DNA of 64,000 nt from Phytobacter palmae (GCA_900112785.1 FONB01000010.1:124001-188000), one strand, 5' to 3'; counted from the stretch's first letter, positions 17,833-28,182 are shown. The notes: generated from the letters alone by a model not told the origin. Numbers and translations are program-made.

Positions 17833-19002
17833 ATGAAGATCAATTTCCCACTGCTTGCCCTGGCGATTGGCGCTTTCGGCATCGGTACGACCGAATTTTC
17901 ACCCATGGGGTTACTGCCCGTTATCGCCCAGGGCGTGAATGTCTCGATCCCGGCAGCGGGTATGCTTATTAGCGCTTATGCTATTGGCGTCATGGTTGGC
18001 GCACCGTTAATGACGCTGTTGCTTTCCCATCGGGCGCGACGTAATGCGCTGGTATTCCTGATGGCGATTTTTACCCTCGGCAATGTGCTGTCGGCACTTT
18101 CACCTGATTACACAACATTGATGCTCTCCCGCATCATTACCAGTCTGAATCATGGTGCGTTCTTTGGGCTTGGTTCTGTGGTGGCAGCAAGCGTGGTGGC
18201 AAAAGAAAAACAGGCCAGTGCGGTAGCGACCATGTTTATGGGGCTGACTATCGCTAATATCGGCGGTGTGCCCGCAGCAACCTGGCTGGGTGGGGCGATT
18301 GGCTGGCGCATGTCGTTCCTGGCCACAGCGGGGCTGGGTGTCATCGCTATGGTCAGTCTCTACTTTTCGTTGCCGAAAGGTAGTGCCGGTGAGCGTCCTG
18401 ATGTGCGTAAAGAACTGGCAGTATTAATGCGTCCTCAGGTGGTTTCGGCGTTGCTGACGACGGTACTGGGGGCCGGGGCGATGTTCACGCTCTATACCTA
18501 CATTTCACCCGTACTGCACCGTATTACCGATGCCACACCTGCGTTTATCACCGCGATGCTGGTGCTGGTAGGCGTTGGATTCTCCATCGGTAACTATCTT
18601 GGCGGCAAGCTGGCTGACCGCTCGGTCACGGCGACCCTGAAAGGCTTCTTGTTGCTATTGATCGTAATTATGGTTGCAATTCCCTGGCTGGCGCGCAGTG
18701 AAATCGGCGCAGCAATCAGTATGGTTGTCTGGGGCGCGGCAACCTTCGCGGTAGTGCCTCCGTTGCAGATGCGTGTTATGCGCGTGGCGCATGAGGCTCC
18801 GGGCCTGTCATCATCCGTAAATATTGGTGCGTTTAACCTGGGCAATGCGCTGGGGGCAGCGGCAGGGGGCGCGGTGATCTCGGGTGGACTGGGATACACC
18901 GTCGTGCCGGTAACCGGGGCGATTATTGCGGGAATGGCGCTATTGCTGGTGTTGCTTTCCGGCAGAGCTAATGCAGAGCGAACCTGCACAGCAGCGGAAT
19001 AA
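17833..19002 (+). CDS. ydhP: MFS transporter YdhP
   Basis: A 389-aa major-facilitator protein with 12 predicted helices, of the arabinose-efflux/drug-resistance-like group. It begins MKINFPLLALAIGAFGIGTTEF; the GTTEF motif is typical of the group. Its substrate is unknown, and export of a sugar or small metabolite is the usual suggestion. It is a single gene, 166 bases after ynhF, converging with sodB on a shared terminator. Confidence 0.9.
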   Translation: MKINFPLLALAIGAFGIGTTEFSPMGLLPVIAQGVNVSIPAAGMLISAYAIGVMVGAPLMTLLLSHRARRNALVFLMAIFTLGNVLSALSPDYTTLMLSRIITSLNHGAFFGLGSVVAASVVAKEKQASAVATMFMGLTIANIGGVPAATWLGGAIGWRMSFLATAGLGVIAMVSLYFSLPKGSAGERPDVRKELAVLMRPQVVSALLTTVLGAGAMFTLYTYISPVLHRITDATPAFITAMLVLVGVGFSIGNYLGGKLADRSVTATLKGFLLLLIVIMVAIPWLARSEIGAAISMVVWGAATFAVVPPLQMRVMRVAHEAPGLSSSVNIGAFNLGNALGAAAGGAVISGGLGYTVVPVTGAIIAGMALLLVLLSGRANAERTCTAAE

Positions 19003-19027
19003 AAAAACAGGAGGGTTTCCCCTCCTG
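19001..19027 (-). terminator. sodB terminator, between ydhP and sodB
   Basis: CAGGAGGG pairs with CCCTCCTG around a four-base loop. Read leftward it ends in seven T residues, so it serves sodB. It touches the ydhP stop codon. Confidence 0.88.
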
Positions 19028-19031
19028 ATGA

Positions 19032-19613
19032 TTATGCGGCGAGATTCTTCGCGACAAACTCCCAGTTGACCAGCGCCCAGAAATGCTCCAGATAGTTTGG
19101 ACGGGCGTTACGATAGTCAATGTAGTAAGCGTGTTCCCACACATCCACAGTCAGCAACGGCCTGGCGTCGGTGGTAAGCGGCGTTCCGGCATTCGATGTC
19201 GAAACAATTGCCAGTTTGCCATCGGCGTTTTTCACAAGCCACGTCCAGCCTGAACCAAAGTTCTTCACTGCGGCATCCGTGAATTTCGCTTTAAACTCAG
19301 CAAAGCTGCCAAATGCGCTGTTAATCGCAGCTGCCACAGCGCCTGCAGGCTCACCGCCTGCGTTCGGGGCCAGACAATGCCAGTAGAAAGTGTGGTTCCA
19401 GACCTGGGCTGCATTGTTAAACACGCCGCCTTCGGAGCTACGAATAATCTCTTCGAGCGTTTTGCCTTCAAGCGGGCTGCCTTTGATCAGGTTATTCAGA
19501 TTGGTGACATAAGCCTGATGGTGTTTGCCGTGATGGTACTCCAGCGTTTCCGCAGAAATGTGCGGTGCCAGGGCGTCTTTTGCATACGGTAATGCAGGTA
19601 ATTCGAACGACAT
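19032..19613 (-). CDS. sodB: Iron superoxide dismutase SodB
   Basis: Cytoplasmic enzyme converting superoxide to hydrogen peroxide and oxygen. At 193 aa it has the exact E. coli length. The iron ligands are visible: His27 (EYHHGKHH), His74 (VWNHTFYW), Asp157 and His161 (VDVWEHAYY). In E. coli the mRNA is destroyed by the sRNA RyhB under low iron, pairing around the start codon. The leader here keeps a strong hairpin and an AAGGAG ribosome site. Confidence 0.98.
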   Translation of the reverse strand: MSFELPALPYAKDALAPHISAETLEYHHGKHHQAYVTNLNNLIKGSPLEGKTLEEIIRSSEGGVFNNAAQVWNHTFYWHCLAPNAGGEPAGAVAAAINSAFGSFAEFKAKFTDAAVKNFGSGWTWLVKNADGKLAIVSTSNAGTPLTTDARPLLTVDVWEHAYYIDYRNARPNYLEHFWALVNWEFVAKNLAA

Positions 19614-19638
19614 TGCTTCACTCCTTATTGTTTTAATG

Positions 19639-19660
19639 CACTCAATAACCTTATTGAGTG
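19639..19660 (-). other. sodB leader hairpin
   Basis: An almost perfect inverted repeat, CACTCAATAA facing TTATTGAGTG, lies 26 bases before the sodB start. E. coli has a comparable hairpin in the RyhB/Hfq-controlled leader, with different bases but the same AATAAGG core. Confidence 0.6.
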
Positions 19661-19689
19661 TAAGGATAGGGTAGCAAATCGAAAGGGGA

Positions 19690-19729
19690 GAAAAAAGAGA
19701 GAGTTACCTGCCGCCTGAGCGGCAGGTAA
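19690..19729 (-). terminator. mepH terminator
   Basis: A perfect 11-bp stem, TTACCTGCCGC with GCGGCAGGTAA, is followed on the minus strand by CTCTCTC and then six T residues. It lies 5 bases past the mepH stop. Confidence 0.7.
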
Positions 19730-19733
19730 GAGA

Positions 19734-20570
19734 TTAGCGGATGGTTTTTGGCGTAACCATTCTGCGGGCACCCACATAATGACGCTGCCAGTAATCTTCG
19801 CTTAATGAGGTTATCTGGATATCCTGGCCGCTGCGTGGCGACTGAATGAATTTGCCGTTGCCGACATACACACCCACGTGGTCGGCTGTACCACGACCCT
19901 GCGTACGGAAGAATACCAGATCGCCGCTTTCCAGTTCCGCAACGTTGACCGGAGAAGCATCACGCAGGTGATACATTTCGTTCGCGGTGCGGGGAATGCG
20001 GAATTTCACCAGATCTTTATAGGCGTAATAGACCAGACCACTGCAATCAAACCCGGTCATCGGGGAGGTGCCGCCCCAATGGTAAGGCTTGCCAATCTGA
20101 TTCATCAGTTTGGACATGGCAGTTTTCTGTACTTTCTGGATACGGACTTTGTGTGCTTCGGAAATAGCAACAGGTTTGCTGCTTTTCACTTTTACACAAT
20201 GCGGCTTGTGGCCTTTACGCTTTGTGCATTTTTCCGTCATAGCGGTAGCGGCGATGGGTTTCGTGCTGGTTTTACTGTGACGGGAGGAATTCTTACTGGT
20301 GGTTTTGTTGCTGCTGGTCGACGTTTTTTTCGTCACTGCTGCTTTTTTATTTCCGGCTTTAGCCGTTGTTTTTGTTTCGGTGCGACTGCTTTTCTTTGAT
20401 GTTTTTTCTGTGGTGGTTTTTTTCTTACTCTCGGATGCTTTCGCCAGATGCGTTGTCTTATGCACGGCCGAACCTCGCGTTTGCTCGGAAGCACTCGCTA
20501 ATGGCGTGAAAGTCAACGTGGTGAACAACAAAGCACAGAGCGTGATCGAAGCTGTATGAATTCGCGCCAC
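19734..20570 (-). CDS. mepH: Murein DD-endopeptidase MepH (YdhO), NlpC/P60
   Basis: Periplasmic hydrolase that cuts 4-3 peptide cross-links in peptidoglycan to allow wall growth. It has 278 aa: signal peptide 1-27, a long Lys/Ser/Thr-rich basic linker at about 35-135, and the NlpC/P60 domain at about 145-270. Catalytic Cys is in GFDCSGLVYYAYK and His in TADHVGVYVG. The start codon is GTG, with a GGGGA element upstream, an unusual but workable start. The linker is the part most different from E. coli. Confidence 0.94.
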   Translation of the reverse strand: MARIHTASITLCALLFTTLTFTPLASASEQTRGSAVHKTTHLAKASESKKKTTTEKTSKKSSRTETKTTAKAGNKKAAVTKKTSTSSNKTTSKNSSRHSKTSTKPIAATAMTEKCTKRKGHKPHCVKVKSSKPVAISEAHKVRIQKVQKTAMSKLMNQIGKPYHWGGTSPMTGFDCSGLVYYAYKDLVKFRIPRTANEMYHLRDASPVNVAELESGDLVFFRTQGRGTADHVGVYVGNGKFIQSPRSGQDIQITSLSEDYWQRHYVGARRMVTPKTIR

Positions 20571-20910
20571 TGAGCAATCCCCTGATAAGTGCAGGCATTC
20601 AATAATGCTTGCGTATGATTTAGAACCGCGTCGATTCTAATCTAAAAAAAGCCGAAAAGTTAATAGGGTTTTTGCATCTAAAACTGTGTTTCGTTAGCAA
20701 GCGCAAAAAAAATCACCAATCTACGTTGGAAGAAGGTCAAATGTTGAACTATTGCAGGCGGCGAAATGCAAGATAAGTTACATTTTGAAAGCAACTTATC
20801 GTCACAGACGATAAAATAATGAGTGGTGAACAAAATGTTATTTTCGGTTACGCGCCTTAACCGTTACAATGATGAGTATCTGCCGAAAAGAAGTTGAAGG
20901 AAGCAAGACA
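20571..20910. other. Divergent gap between mepH and grxD
   Basis: This 340-base A/T-rich region must carry the promoters of mepH and grxD. It contains TTAGCAAGC (about 20694-20702), a partial SlyA-like half site, and a TAAAAT -10-like run near 20811. No coding ORF and no strong hairpin is seen. Confidence 0.5.
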
Positions 20911-21258
20911 ATGAGCTCTACCCTTGAAAAAATCCAGCGCCAAATCGCTGAAAACCCGATTCTCCTGTATATGAAAGGCTCCCCGAAGCTGCCAAGCTGC
21001 GGCTTCTCCGCCCAGGCTGTGCAGGCGCTTTCCGCCTGTGGTGAACGTTTTGCTTACGTTGATATTCTGCAAAACCCGGACATTCGCGCCGAGCTGCCGA
21101 AATATGCAAACTGGCCGACCTTCCCACAGCTGTGGGTTGATGGTGAACTGGTTGGCGGGTGTGACATCGTGATCGAAATGTACCAGCGCGGCGAACTGCA
21201 GCAGCTGATCAAAGAGACTGCGGCGAAATACAAATCCGAAGAGCCGGACGCGGAATAA
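20911..21258 (+). CDS. grxD: Monothiol glutaredoxin GrxD (Grx4)
   Basis: A CGFS-type glutaredoxin of 115 aa that binds a [2Fe-2S] cluster with BolA-family partners and shuttles clusters. The active site is LPSCGFSAQ near residue 30, and the cis-proline loop NWPTFPQLWV and GGCD motif bind glutathione. ATG 20911 (MSSTLEKIQRQ) is taken because the rest of the longer frame has no family match. The protein is nearly identical to E. coli. It is convergent with rnt. Confidence 0.97.
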   Translation: MSSTLEKIQRQIAENPILLYMKGSPKLPSCGFSAQAVQALSACGERFAYVDILQNPDIRAELPKYANWPTFPQLWVDGELVGGCDIVIEMYQRGELQQLIKETAAKYKSEEPDAE

Positions 21259-21270
21259 TCACCGCAATAA

Positions 21271-21298
21271 AAAAGCGACCTCTGGGTCGCTTTTTTTT
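21271..21298. terminator. Bidirectional terminator of grxD and rnt
   Basis: AAGCGACC pairs with GGTCGCTT around TCTG, with A-run and T-run on the two sides. It serves grxD rightward and overlaps the stop codon of rnt leftward. Confidence 0.9.
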
Positions 21299-21947
21299 AC
21301 TCCTCGCTATCTGCGCCTGGCAGCGGCCAGCCGCCCAGTCGTTTCCAGCGGTTAACTATCTCGCAAAAAAGCAGCGCAGTCTGCTCAGTGTCATACAGCG
21401 CAGAGTGGGCCTGAGTTGCGTCAAAATGGATGCCGGCAGCGGCACAGGCTTTTGAGAGCACTGTTTGACCCAGCGCCAGTCCGCTCAACGATGCGGTATC
21501 AAAAGTCACGAACGGATGGAACGGATTACGCTTAAGCGATGCGCGCTCAGCGGCAGCCATCATAAAGCTGTGATCAAAGGTGGCGTTGTGAGCCACCATA
21601 ATGGCGCGATTACAGTTCTGATCTTTAATACCTTTACGCACCATTTTGAAAATGGCGTGTAGCGCGTCGTGTTCACTTACGGCACCCCGTAGCGGGTTGC
21701 TCGGGTCGATACCGTTAAACGCCAGTGCTTCCGGCTGCAGGTTCGCCCCTTCAAACGGCTCAACGTGAAAATGCAGCGTGCTGTCAGGCATTATCCAGCC
21801 TTGCTCGTCCATTTTCAGCGTGATGGCAGCGACCTCCAGCAGTGCATCGGTTTTGGCGTTAAACCCGGCGGTTTCAACATCAATCACGACAGGGTAAAAA
21901 CCGCGAAAACGGTCGCACAGACCGGTAAGTTGGGCGTTATCGGACAT
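21297..21947 (-). CDS. rnt: Ribonuclease T
   Basis: 3'-5' exoribonuclease of the DEDD family that trims the CCA end of tRNAs and the 3' ends of stable RNAs. It is 216 aa. Exo motifs: DVETAGF near 24, HNATFDHSF near 120 and the third motif [10 protein letters not shown] near 185, with the general-base His. It lies 92 bases after the gloA start region in the same direction, so it may be co-transcribed past a hairpin. The stop codon lies inside the grxD terminator. Confidence 0.96.
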   Translation of the reverse strand: MSDNAQLTGLCDRFRGFYPVVIDVETAGFNAKTDALLEVAAITLKMDEQGWIMPDSTLHFHVEPFEGANLQPEALAFNGIDPSNPLRGAVSEHDALHAIFKMVRKGIKDQNCNRAIMVAHNATFDHSFMMAAAERASLKRNPFHPFVTFDTASLSGLALGQTVLSKACAAAGIHFDATQAHSALYDTEQTALLFCEIVNRWKRLGGWPLPGADSEE

Positions 21948-22006
21948 CGGAGTCTCTTGCTAAGGGAAAATGGCAGCGCATTATGGCAAATTTTGCGAAG
22001 GGATGT

Positions 22007-22032
22007 AAAACAGCGGGCGCCAGAGGCGCCCG
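22007..22032 (-). terminator. Terminator after gloA
   Basis: CGGGCGCC pairs with GGCGCCCG around a three-base loop, followed on the minus strand by GCTGTTTTAC. It lies 8 bases past the gloA stop. The T-run is short, so some read-through into rnt is likely. Confidence 0.6.
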
Positions 22033-22039
22033 TAAAGCA

Positions 22040-22447
22040 TTAATTGCCCAAACCGCGTCCCGCATCTTTGGCTTCAATCAGTTCGACTTTATAGCCGTCA
22101 GGATCTTCAATAAAAGCGATAACAGTGGTGCCACCTTTTACCGGGCCCGCTTCACGCGTCACGTTGCCGCCATTTTGACGAATACGCTCACAGGCTTCCG
22201 CCGCATTATCCACTTCCAGCGCAATATGACCGTAAGCGCTACCCAGGTCATATTTATCCACGCCCCAGTTATAGGTCAGTTCAATAACGGCCGTATCGGT
22301 TTCCGGGCCATAACCCACAAAGGCCAGTGAATATTTATATTCCGGGTTTTCACTGGTACGCAGCAGTTGCATGCCCAGCACTTTGGTGTAGAAATCGATG
22401 GAGCGTTGCAGATCGCCAACGCGCAGCATGGTGTGAAGTAAGCGCAT
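22040..22447 (-). CDS. gloA: Lactoylglutathione lyase (glyoxalase I)
   Basis: Ni2+-dependent enzyme that turns the methylglyoxal-glutathione adduct into S-lactoylglutathione. It is 135 aa. Metal ligands are at His5 (RLLHTML), Glu56 (AVIELTYN), His74 (GHIALEV) and Glu122 (KVELIE). In E. coli gloA is transcribed with nemRA, so NemR control of electrophile detoxification extends to it. The gene here follows nemA by 84 bases in the same direction. Confidence 0.97.
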   Translation of the reverse strand: MRLLHTMLRVGDLQRSIDFYTKVLGMQLLRTSENPEYKYSLAFVGYGPETDTAVIELTYNWGVDKYDLGSAYGHIALEVDNAAEACERIRQNGGNVTREAGPVKGGTTVIAFIEDPDGYKVELIEAKDAGRGLGN

Positions 22448-22496
22448 AATGTCCTCTTAAGCGTCAATGAATTTTTATTCGAAACAGAGTTTTAGT

Positions 22497-22520
22497 ATAG
22501 CGGCGGATCCCTGCCGCTAT
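22497..22520 (-). other. Hairpin between nemA and gloA
   Basis: ATAGCGGC pairs with GCCGCTAT around GGATCCCT. No T-run follows, so it may be an mRNA-processing or partial termination element within the nemRA-gloA operon. Confidence 0.45.
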
Positions 22521-22531
22521 CAACGAAGTGA

Positions 22532-23626
22532 TTATAAAGAAGGGTAGTCGGTATAACCTTCAGCGCCACCGCCATAGAAGCTTTCCGGGCGTTGTGGGTT
22601 CAGTTCAGCTTTGCGTTTCAGGCGCTCAACCAGATCCGGGTTTGCGATGTAAGCACGACCAAAGGCCACGGCATCAATCAACCCTTTGACAATCAGATCT
22701 TCTGCTTTTTCTGGCGTATACGCACCGGCGCCGATAATGGGGCCGTGGAAACGTTCACGTACTTTGCGACGGAACTCTTCGGTATAAGGCTGGCCGCCTG
22801 CCCAGTCCGGCTCGGACATGTGCAGATAGGCAATGCCGCGTTTACCCAGCTCTTCAATAAAGTACAGCGCGTCTTCTTCTTCATTCGGACCATTATCGGT
22901 GTTCTGGAAGGAACCGATAGGGGAGACGCGAATACCGATGCGATCCGCACTCCAGGCGGCGCTGACGGCATCGACGACTTCCAGCACCAGGCGGGCGCGG
23001 TTTTCGATGCTGCCGCCATACTGGTCGGTACGCTGGTTGGCAGACGGTGACAGGAACTGGTGCAACAGATAGCCGTGGGCAGAGTGCAGTTCGACTAAAT
23101 CAAAACCCGCTTCACGGGCATTGACCACTGCCTGACGGAAGTCATTAACGATCCCCGGGATTTCGCTGGTTTCCAGCGCACGCGGCATCGAAGTGTCTTC
23201 ACGGGTGGCGTTGCCATTGGCGTCACGAAGGGAAGTACGGGTACCGGAGCTGATCGCCGAAGGGGCGACGGGAGCCTGGCCGCCGGGCTGCAGACTGGTG
23301 TGAGAAATACGCCCGGTGTGCCATAACTGGACCGCCATATGGCCATTTTCAGCATGTACGCCCTCGGTGATTTTTTTCCATGCGGCAATTTGTTCCGGGC
23401 TGTGAAGGCCCGGTGCACCTGCATAGCCTTTTGCCTGTGCAGAGATTTGGGTCGCTTCACTGATGATAAGGCCGGAACTGGCGCGCTGACGGTAGTATTC
23501 GCCCATCAGCGGGGTCGGGATATCGCCAGGTTCAATGCTGCGCAGACGTGTCAGCGGAGCCATCAGCACGCGGTTTGGGATGGTAATCGCGCCAATTTTC
23601 AGCGGCGTAAACAAATTACTGGACAT
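22532..23626 (-). CDS. nemA: N-ethylmaleimide reductase NemA (old yellow enzyme)
   Basis: FMN enzyme reducing electrophilic alkenes, nitrate esters and quinones with NADPH. The start at ATG 23626 ([12 protein letters not shown]), with AGGAG upstream, gives 364 aa; the longer open frame to 23779 reaches into nemR and is not used. Family marks are APLTRLRS, the flavin/substrate-site AVQLWHTGR and the active-site region [16 protein letters not shown]. It is the second gene of nemR-nemA-gloA, controlled by NemR. Confidence 0.96.
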   Translation of the reverse strand: MSSNLFTPLKIGAITIPNRVLMAPLTRLRSIEPGDIPTPLMGEYYRQRASSGLIISEATQISAQAKGYAGAPGLHSPEQIAAWKKITEGVHAENGHMAVQLWHTGRISHTSLQPGGQAPVAPSAISSGTRTSLRDANGNATREDTSMPRALETSEIPGIVNDFRQAVVNAREAGFDLVELHSAHGYLLHQFLSPSANQRTDQYGGSIENRARLVLEVVDAVSAAWSADRIGIRVSPIGSFQNTDNGPNEEEDALYFIEELGKRGIAYLHMSEPDWAGGQPYTEEFRRKVRERFHGPIIGAGAYTPEKAEDLIVKGLIDAVAFGRAYIANPDLVERLKRKAELNPQRPESFYGGGAEGYTDYPSL

Positions 23627-23679
23627 ACATTCTCCTGAATAGACCGGTCGACTAGTAAAATGAGAAATAAAAACGCCTG

Positions 23680-24276
23680 TTAAAGAGGCGCTGCAATAAT
23701 CGTTTTCGCATGGGCCAGCGCGCTTTCCAGCGGAACGGCACTGCGAGAAATCTTCGCCTGTAGATTGGCGCCCAGCCACAGGGAATAGAGCACCTGCGCC
23801 TGTGTCAGCGCATCACCAGCAAATGTCAGACAATGATCATGGCGGCCGTTTTCCAGCGCCTGTGCCAGTAAGGTGATAATGCCGCTGGCACCCTTGTCCA
23901 TGGTTTCACGCATCGTTTCTGACAGATCACACACCTCGGCAGAAAGTTTGACGGTCAGGCAACCGCTGATAATGCCCTGCTCACAAAACTGGATCAGCGT
24001 GTGCTGATAATAAGCCAACAGGCGATCGCGATAGCTTCCCGCGCCTCTGGCAAAATGATCGGCAAGGCGCTGGTGATACCCTGCATAATGGCGTTCGAGC
24101 ATCGCGACCCCGAACGCCTCTTTTGAGCGAAAATAGTGATAGAAAGAGCCCTTCGGCACTTCTGCTGTTTTCAGTAATTCGCTCAACCCCATGCCAGTAA
24201 AACCGCGATGCATGCATAAGCGCTCGCCAGTTTCCAGCAGGTGTTCGCGGGTATCGTGTTCAGTATTTCTGCTCAT
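23680..24276 (-). CDS. nemR: TetR-family electrophile-sensing repressor NemR
   Basis: Repressor of nemRA-gloA that is inactivated when a reactive cysteine is modified by quinones, glyoxals or bleach. ATG 24276 gives 198 aa beginning [11 protein letters not shown]; an in-frame GTG two codons earlier is also possible. The helix-turn-helix is at about 26-45 ([21 protein letters not shown]). The sensing cysteine lies in [14 protein letters not shown], corresponding to Cys106. A palindromic NemR operator sits 14 bases upstream of the start. Confidence 0.96.
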   Translation of the reverse strand: MSRNTEHDTREHLLETGERLCMHRGFTGMGLSELLKTAEVPKGSFYHYFRSKEAFGVAMLERHYAGYHQRLADHFARGAGSYRDRLLAYYQHTLIQFCEQGIISGCLTVKLSAEVCDLSETMRETMDKGASGIITLLAQALENGRHDHCLTFAGDALTQAQVLYSLWLGANLQAKISRSAVPLESALAHAKTIIAAPL

Positions 24277-24289
24277 GGGCACAATCTAC

Positions 24290-24305
24290 TAGACCAATTG
24301 GTCTA
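24290..24305. promoter_or_regulatory. NemR operator
   Basis: TAGACCAATTGGTCTA is a perfect 16-base palindrome 14 bases before the nemR start. It has the TAGACC arms of the NemR box defined in E. coli. Binding here would block the nemRA-gloA promoter. Confidence 0.88.
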
Positions 24306-24395
24306 TTGCAAGTAGCAATACATGCGCTCTCGATCTTGCAGGTTCCGCGCGCGCAGTCTTCAATAAAGAGAGACCAACACAACAGGAGGCGAGGC

Positions 24396-24635
24396 GTGCC
24401 AGAACAACTGGAGTTTTTCCCCGTCCAGAGTCCGTGCCGGGGAATATGCCAGTCAGATGAGCGAGGATTTTGCCGTGGCTGTATGCGTAGCCGCGAAGAA
24501 CGGTTCAACTGGCAAACCATGAGCGATGCGCAAAAGCAGGATGTCCTGCGCCTGTGTCGTCAGCGCTTTGTGCGCAAATTACGGGCGAATAAAGCCCTCC
24601 CGCCTGAAGAACCTGAGCAACCTTCACTGTTTTGA
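24396..24635 (+). CDS. ydhL: DUF1289 cysteine-rich small protein YdhL
   Basis: A 79-aa protein with four cysteines in SPCRGICQSDERGFCRGCMRS, typical of DUF1289 and suggestive of metal binding. The C-terminus EEPEQPSLF matches E. coli YdhL. The start is GTG 24396, chosen because AGGAGG lies 6 bases upstream and homologues begin with EQLEFFPVQSP. Function is unknown. It is divergent from nemR and 48 bases before ydhF, so it may be transcribed with it. Confidence 0.9.
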   Translation: MPEQLEFFPVQSPCRGICQSDERGFCRGCMRSREERFNWQTMSDAQKQDVLRLCRQRFVRKLRANKALPPEEPEQPSLF

Positions 24636-24683
24636 CGCCATAATTGCGTATACTCATGGCAAATTATTGCTGAGGAAGTGGTT

Positions 24684-25580
24684 ATGGTTCAGAGAATTAC
24701 CCTTGCACCGCAGGGACCGGAGTTCTCCCGTTTTGTCATGGGTTACTGGCGACTGATGGACTGGAATATGTCCTCGCGTCAGTTGGTGAGTTTTATTGAG
24801 GAGCATCTGGATCTCGGCGTCACCACCGTCGACCATGCGGATATCTACGGCGGCTACCAGTGCGAGGCGGCTTTTGGCGAGGCTCTCAAGCTGGCTCCGC
24901 ATCTGCGTCAACGCATGGAGATTGTCTCAAAATGTGGTATTGCCACCACAGCACGTGCCGGGAATGCGCTGGGCCACTACATCACCAGCCGCGATCACAT
25001 CATTGCCAGCGCTGAGCAATCGCTGGTGAATCTGGCGACCGAACGTCTGGATCTGCTGCTGATTCATCGCCCGGATCCGCTGATGGACGCCGATGAAGTG
25101 GCTGAGGCCTTTTTGCATCTGCACCAGAGTGGCAAAGTCAGTCATTTTGGCGTGTCGAACTTCACACCGGCGCAGTTCTCGCTTCTCCAGTCGCGCCTGC
25201 CGTTTACGCTTGCGACCAACCAGGTAGAAATTTCTCCGGTTCATCAGCCGCTCTTACTGGACGGTACGCTGGATCAATTGCAGCAATTACGGATTCGCCC
25301 GATGGCATGGTCATGCCTTGGCGGTGGGCGCCTGTTCAACGATGAAGCGTTCCAGCCACTGCGTGACGAACTGGCGAAAGTGGCGCAAGAGTTGAATGCC
25401 CGCAGTATTGAACAGGTGGTCTATGCCTGGGTGATGCGTCTGCCATCGCAGCCGCTGCCGATTATCGGTTCCGGAAAAATTGAACGCGTCCGTTCGGCGC
25501 TGGAGTCGGCAGGCCTTGAGATGACGCGCCAGCAGTGGTTCCGCATCCGTAAGGCTGCTCTGGGTTACGACGTTCCCTGA
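24684..25580 (+). CDS. ydhF: Aldo-keto reductase YdhF
   Basis: A 298-aa NADP-dependent oxidoreductase of the aldo-keto reductase fold. The catalytic set is visible: Asp and Tyr in DHADIYGGYQ, Lys in IVSKCGIA and His in LLLIHRPDPL. The cofactor segment IIGSGKIERV is near the C-terminus. ATG 24684 (MVQRITLAPQGPEF) fits E. coli YdhF; the ATG two codons earlier is less well placed after TGAGG. Its physiological substrate is unknown, though carbonyl detoxification would fit the nem neighbours. Confidence 0.94.
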   Translation: MVQRITLAPQGPEFSRFVMGYWRLMDWNMSSRQLVSFIEEHLDLGVTTVDHADIYGGYQCEAAFGEALKLAPHLRQRMEIVSKCGIATTARAGNALGHYITSRDHIIASAEQSLVNLATERLDLLLIHRPDPLMDADEVAEAFLHLHQSGKVSHFGVSNFTPAQFSLLQSRLPFTLATNQVEISPVHQPLLLDGTLDQLQQLRIRPMAWSCLGGGRLFNDEAFQPLRDELAKVAQELNARSIEQVVYAWVMRLPSQPLPIIGSGKIERVRSALESAGLEMTRQQWFRIRKAALGYDVP

Positions 25581-25658
25581 TGAATGCCTGAGTGACTTTC
25601 CGCCAAATCTTTTACCCTGGTTTAAACTTACAGGGTAAAAGTCAAAATCGGAGGTCAT

Positions 25659-26180
25659 ATGAAGCGTTTTAGTCTGGCAATGTTAGCACTGTTCGTCTGC
25701 GCTGGTGCGCAGGCGGCCAGTACCGAAGTGAAGATGAACCTCGTCACTGCCGAGGGGACAGGCCAGTCTGTCGGCACGGTGAAAATCAGCGAAACTGATA
25801 AGGGGCTGAAATTTACGCCCGATCTGAAAGGACTCCCGCCCGGTGAACATGGTTTTCATGTTCATGCCAAAGGGTCATGCGAGCCTGCGATGAAAGAGGG
25901 AAAACCCTCTGCTGCCGAAGCGGCAGGTGGCCATCTCGATCCTGATAAAACCGGTAAACACGAAGGTCCGGAGGGTATGGGGCATTTAGGTGATTTGCCA
26001 GTCCTGGTGGTCAACAACGATGGTAAGGCGACCGATGCGGTGGTCGCGCCGCGCCTGAAAAAACTCAGTGAAGTGAAAGACAAAGCCCTGATGGTTCATG
26101 TTGGCGGCGATAACATGTCTGATTCACCGAAACCACTGGGCGGCGGCGGGGCGCGTTATGCCTGTGGGGTTATCCGCTAG
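25659..26180 (+). CDS. sodC: Periplasmic Cu,Zn superoxide dismutase
   Basis: Removes superoxide in the periplasm. The 173-aa precursor has a Sec signal peptide ending CAGAQA (cleavage near 19-20). Copper/zinc ligands are in [28 protein letters not shown] and [12 protein letters not shown]; the disulfide cysteines are in GSCEP and ARYACGV. The ATG follows GGAGG. The end overlaps the convergent ydhK gene by 11 bases. Confidence 0.97.
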   Translation: MKRFSLAMLALFVCAGAQAASTEVKMNLVTAEGTGQSVGTVKISETDKGLKFTPDLKGLPPGEHGFHVHAKGSCEPAMKEGKPSAAEAAGGHLDPDKTGKHEGPEGMGHLGDLPVLVVNNDGKATDAVVAPRLKKLSEVKDKALMVHVGGDNMSDSPKPLGGGGARYACGVIR

Positions 26181-28182
26181 GCTCGGCCAGTGTTCCTGCT
26201 GCCGGGGCTTGCTCCAGTTGCGATAAAGAGCAATACAGTCGCCAGATAAGCGACGCCAGGTCCCGTGCGGCAGGTTGATGATGGCGCGCCAGCGCATCAC
26301 AAATCCGTTGTAGTTTACCAAGCGTTACTGCCAGGGGGCGTTGTTGTACGCCACGTTCACTCATCACATCGCGTAACAGGCTCAGGCAGAGATCCCGCAC
26401 TTTCGACAACGGATCTGAGCGTGTCTCCCAGTCGCGCAGTTGCCAGACTACATGCGAGCAGTTGAGCAAAACCACACCCCAGCGTAGCAACCAGCGGCGG
26501 GCAAGCGCATCTTTGCTGTTACTCAACTGACTGATATGGTGATAAACCACAGACTCAAATTCATGCTCGCTCATGGTCGGGATACGGCTAAGCTGGTCGA
26601 TAAAGCCTCGCCGAAGCGCGCGAATATGACGGCGGCTTTTACGCGCATCAGAGCCGGGACGCAAAATAGCAAATGCCAGCCACGCCAGCCCCACGCCGAG
26701 AATTTTCGCCAGGTCGTCATTTAAAAAATCCGCCAGATTATAGACCGGGGGATTAGTCACGGAAATAAACGATCCCATAAAAACAATCAATTGCCCCCAC
26801 AGACCCGCAAGCTTTGGCATTTGTAGCTTGAGCAATTGCATGGTGGTCAACAGTGGCAACAAAAATAGTAAAAATACCCATAAATCACTTATCTGTACCA
26901 TCAGGCCAAACTTGACGACAAAACTGAACAGTGTAAGCAACGCAAGGGTGCGCAGAAGCAGCGCCAATGAATTAAACGGGGCGGGGGAAACCGAATACAG
27001 TACACAACTGATGGCGGCAAGCGTCAGCGCCGCATCACCACTCTCCCACTGACTTGTGATGGTCCATGCACCCACCAGACTGAGGGCGCAGAAGGTGCGC
27101 ATCCCGCTCCATAGCGCCTCTGCATTATCTGTAAAACGTGCCAGCGCACGACTTCTGGGCAGCGTAAATTCAGTTATCGGGGTAGCATTTTCCAGTCGCG
27201 CCAGCCAACGGCTGCTGGCAAGGTACAGACGACAGAAATAACGTAGCCGGTGCCAGAAAGCCCGATGTCGGTAGTCGTCATCACTCACTGGCGCGAGAGG
27301 GGCAATAATACGCGCCACGGTATAAAAATGTGCGCCGGGCCGGGCGAGTTCCACCAGCAACGCGTCGAGTATTGCCCGCGTATTCTCCGGTTGTTGCGGC
27401 CAGTTCAGCAGCAGACGGCGCAGGCTGGAGATAATACTGGTCAGACGTAACTGCTGATGGAGCAAGTGATTGAGAAGCCGGTTCTGACGCCGAAAACGAT
27501 AGTGGCTCCAGAAGGCCTGAATGCGTAGCAAATTCAGGGTCAGTATCTGCCCTATAACACTTTCATGAGCAGTACGAATGGCGTCGGTTATCTCCTGCTG
27601 CCAGAGCAGGCTGGCATGTTCGAGCAGACGCGCGTGCATCTTTTTCAGCGCGCTAAGCAATGCGGTACCGTCAGAGGTACTCGGCATGATCATCATCATC
27701 ATGCCGCCACACCCGATCCCCAGTAGCACCTCACAGACGCGGGCCTGCGCGATATCCCACAATTCGGTCGTGTCCGTAATGTTGACTACCGGAAAGGCAA
27801 TGATCGCGGCGGTATATCCCGCAAGCTGGAAAGCGTAAGCCACGTTGTTACTGAAGTGCGCACAGGCCCAGGTACAGAAACCTGTCCACGTGGCCATCGC
27901 GAACAGGAACAGCCATGGATCGTTGAGTGTATGCCCGGCAATGATCATGGCCGCCGTCGCGCCCAGCAGGCTGCCCGCGACGCGACCCAGACTTTTACTG
28001 ATCACCCCGCCTACGGTCGGAAAACTCACCACGGCGGCAGAGGTCATTGCCCAGTAAGGCTCATCCAGATTGAGATAGTAGGCGACGGTGAGGGCCAGAC
28101 ACATCGCTATACTGTTGCGCATGGCGTACCGCCACTGAGGACGCGTCGCGGTAAGCCAGGGCAGGGGAAAAGCGAGTTTCAC
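26170..28182 (-). CDS. ydhK: FUSC-family inner-membrane efflux protein YdhK
   Basis: A 670-aa protein with two sets of about five or six membrane helices separated by cytoplasmic helical domains, in the AaeB/YccS-like FUSC family. It begins at GTG 28182, which overlaps the TGA of ydhJ (GTGA), so translation is coupled. YdhK is expected to form an efflux unit with YdhJ and small YdhI, like AaeB-AaeA-AaeX. Substrate is unknown, though aromatic acids or fusaric acid are usual for the family. The divergent slyA suggests control by SlyA. Confidence 0.92.
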   Translation of the reverse strand: MKLAFPLPWLTATRPQWRYAMRNSIAMCLALTVAYYLNLDEPYWAMTSAAVVSFPTVGGVISKSLGRVAGSLLGATAAMIIAGHTLNDPWLFLFAMATWTGFCTWACAHFSNNVAYAFQLAGYTAAIIAFPVVNITDTTELWDIAQARVCEVLLGIGCGGMMMMIMPSTSDGTALLSALKKMHARLLEHASLLWQQEITDAIRTAHESVIGQILTLNLLRIQAFWSHYRFRRQNRLLNHLLHQQLRLTSIISSLRRLLLNWPQQPENTRAILDALLVELARPGAHFYTVARIIAPLAPVSDDDYRHRAFWHRLRYFCRLYLASSRWLARLENATPITEFTLPRSRALARFTDNAEALWSGMRTFCALSLVGAWTITSQWESGDAALTLAAISCVLYSVSPAPFNSLALLLRTLALLTLFSFVVKFGLMVQISDLWVFLLFLLPLLTTMQLLKLQMPKLAGLWGQLIVFMGSFISVTNPPVYNLADFLNDDLAKILGVGLAWLAFAILRPGSDARKSRRHIRALRRGFIDQLSRIPTMSEHEFESVVYHHISQLSNSKDALARRWLLRWGVVLLNCSHVVWQLRDWETRSDPLSKVRDLCLSLLRDVMSERGVQQRPLAVTLGKLQRICDALARHHQPAARDLASLIWRLYCSLSQLEQAPAAGTLAEPSG

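Noticed and set aside
22592..23050. 152-codon frame opposite nemA
   Set aside because: Phe-rich shadow of the nemA codon pattern; nemA is well supported.
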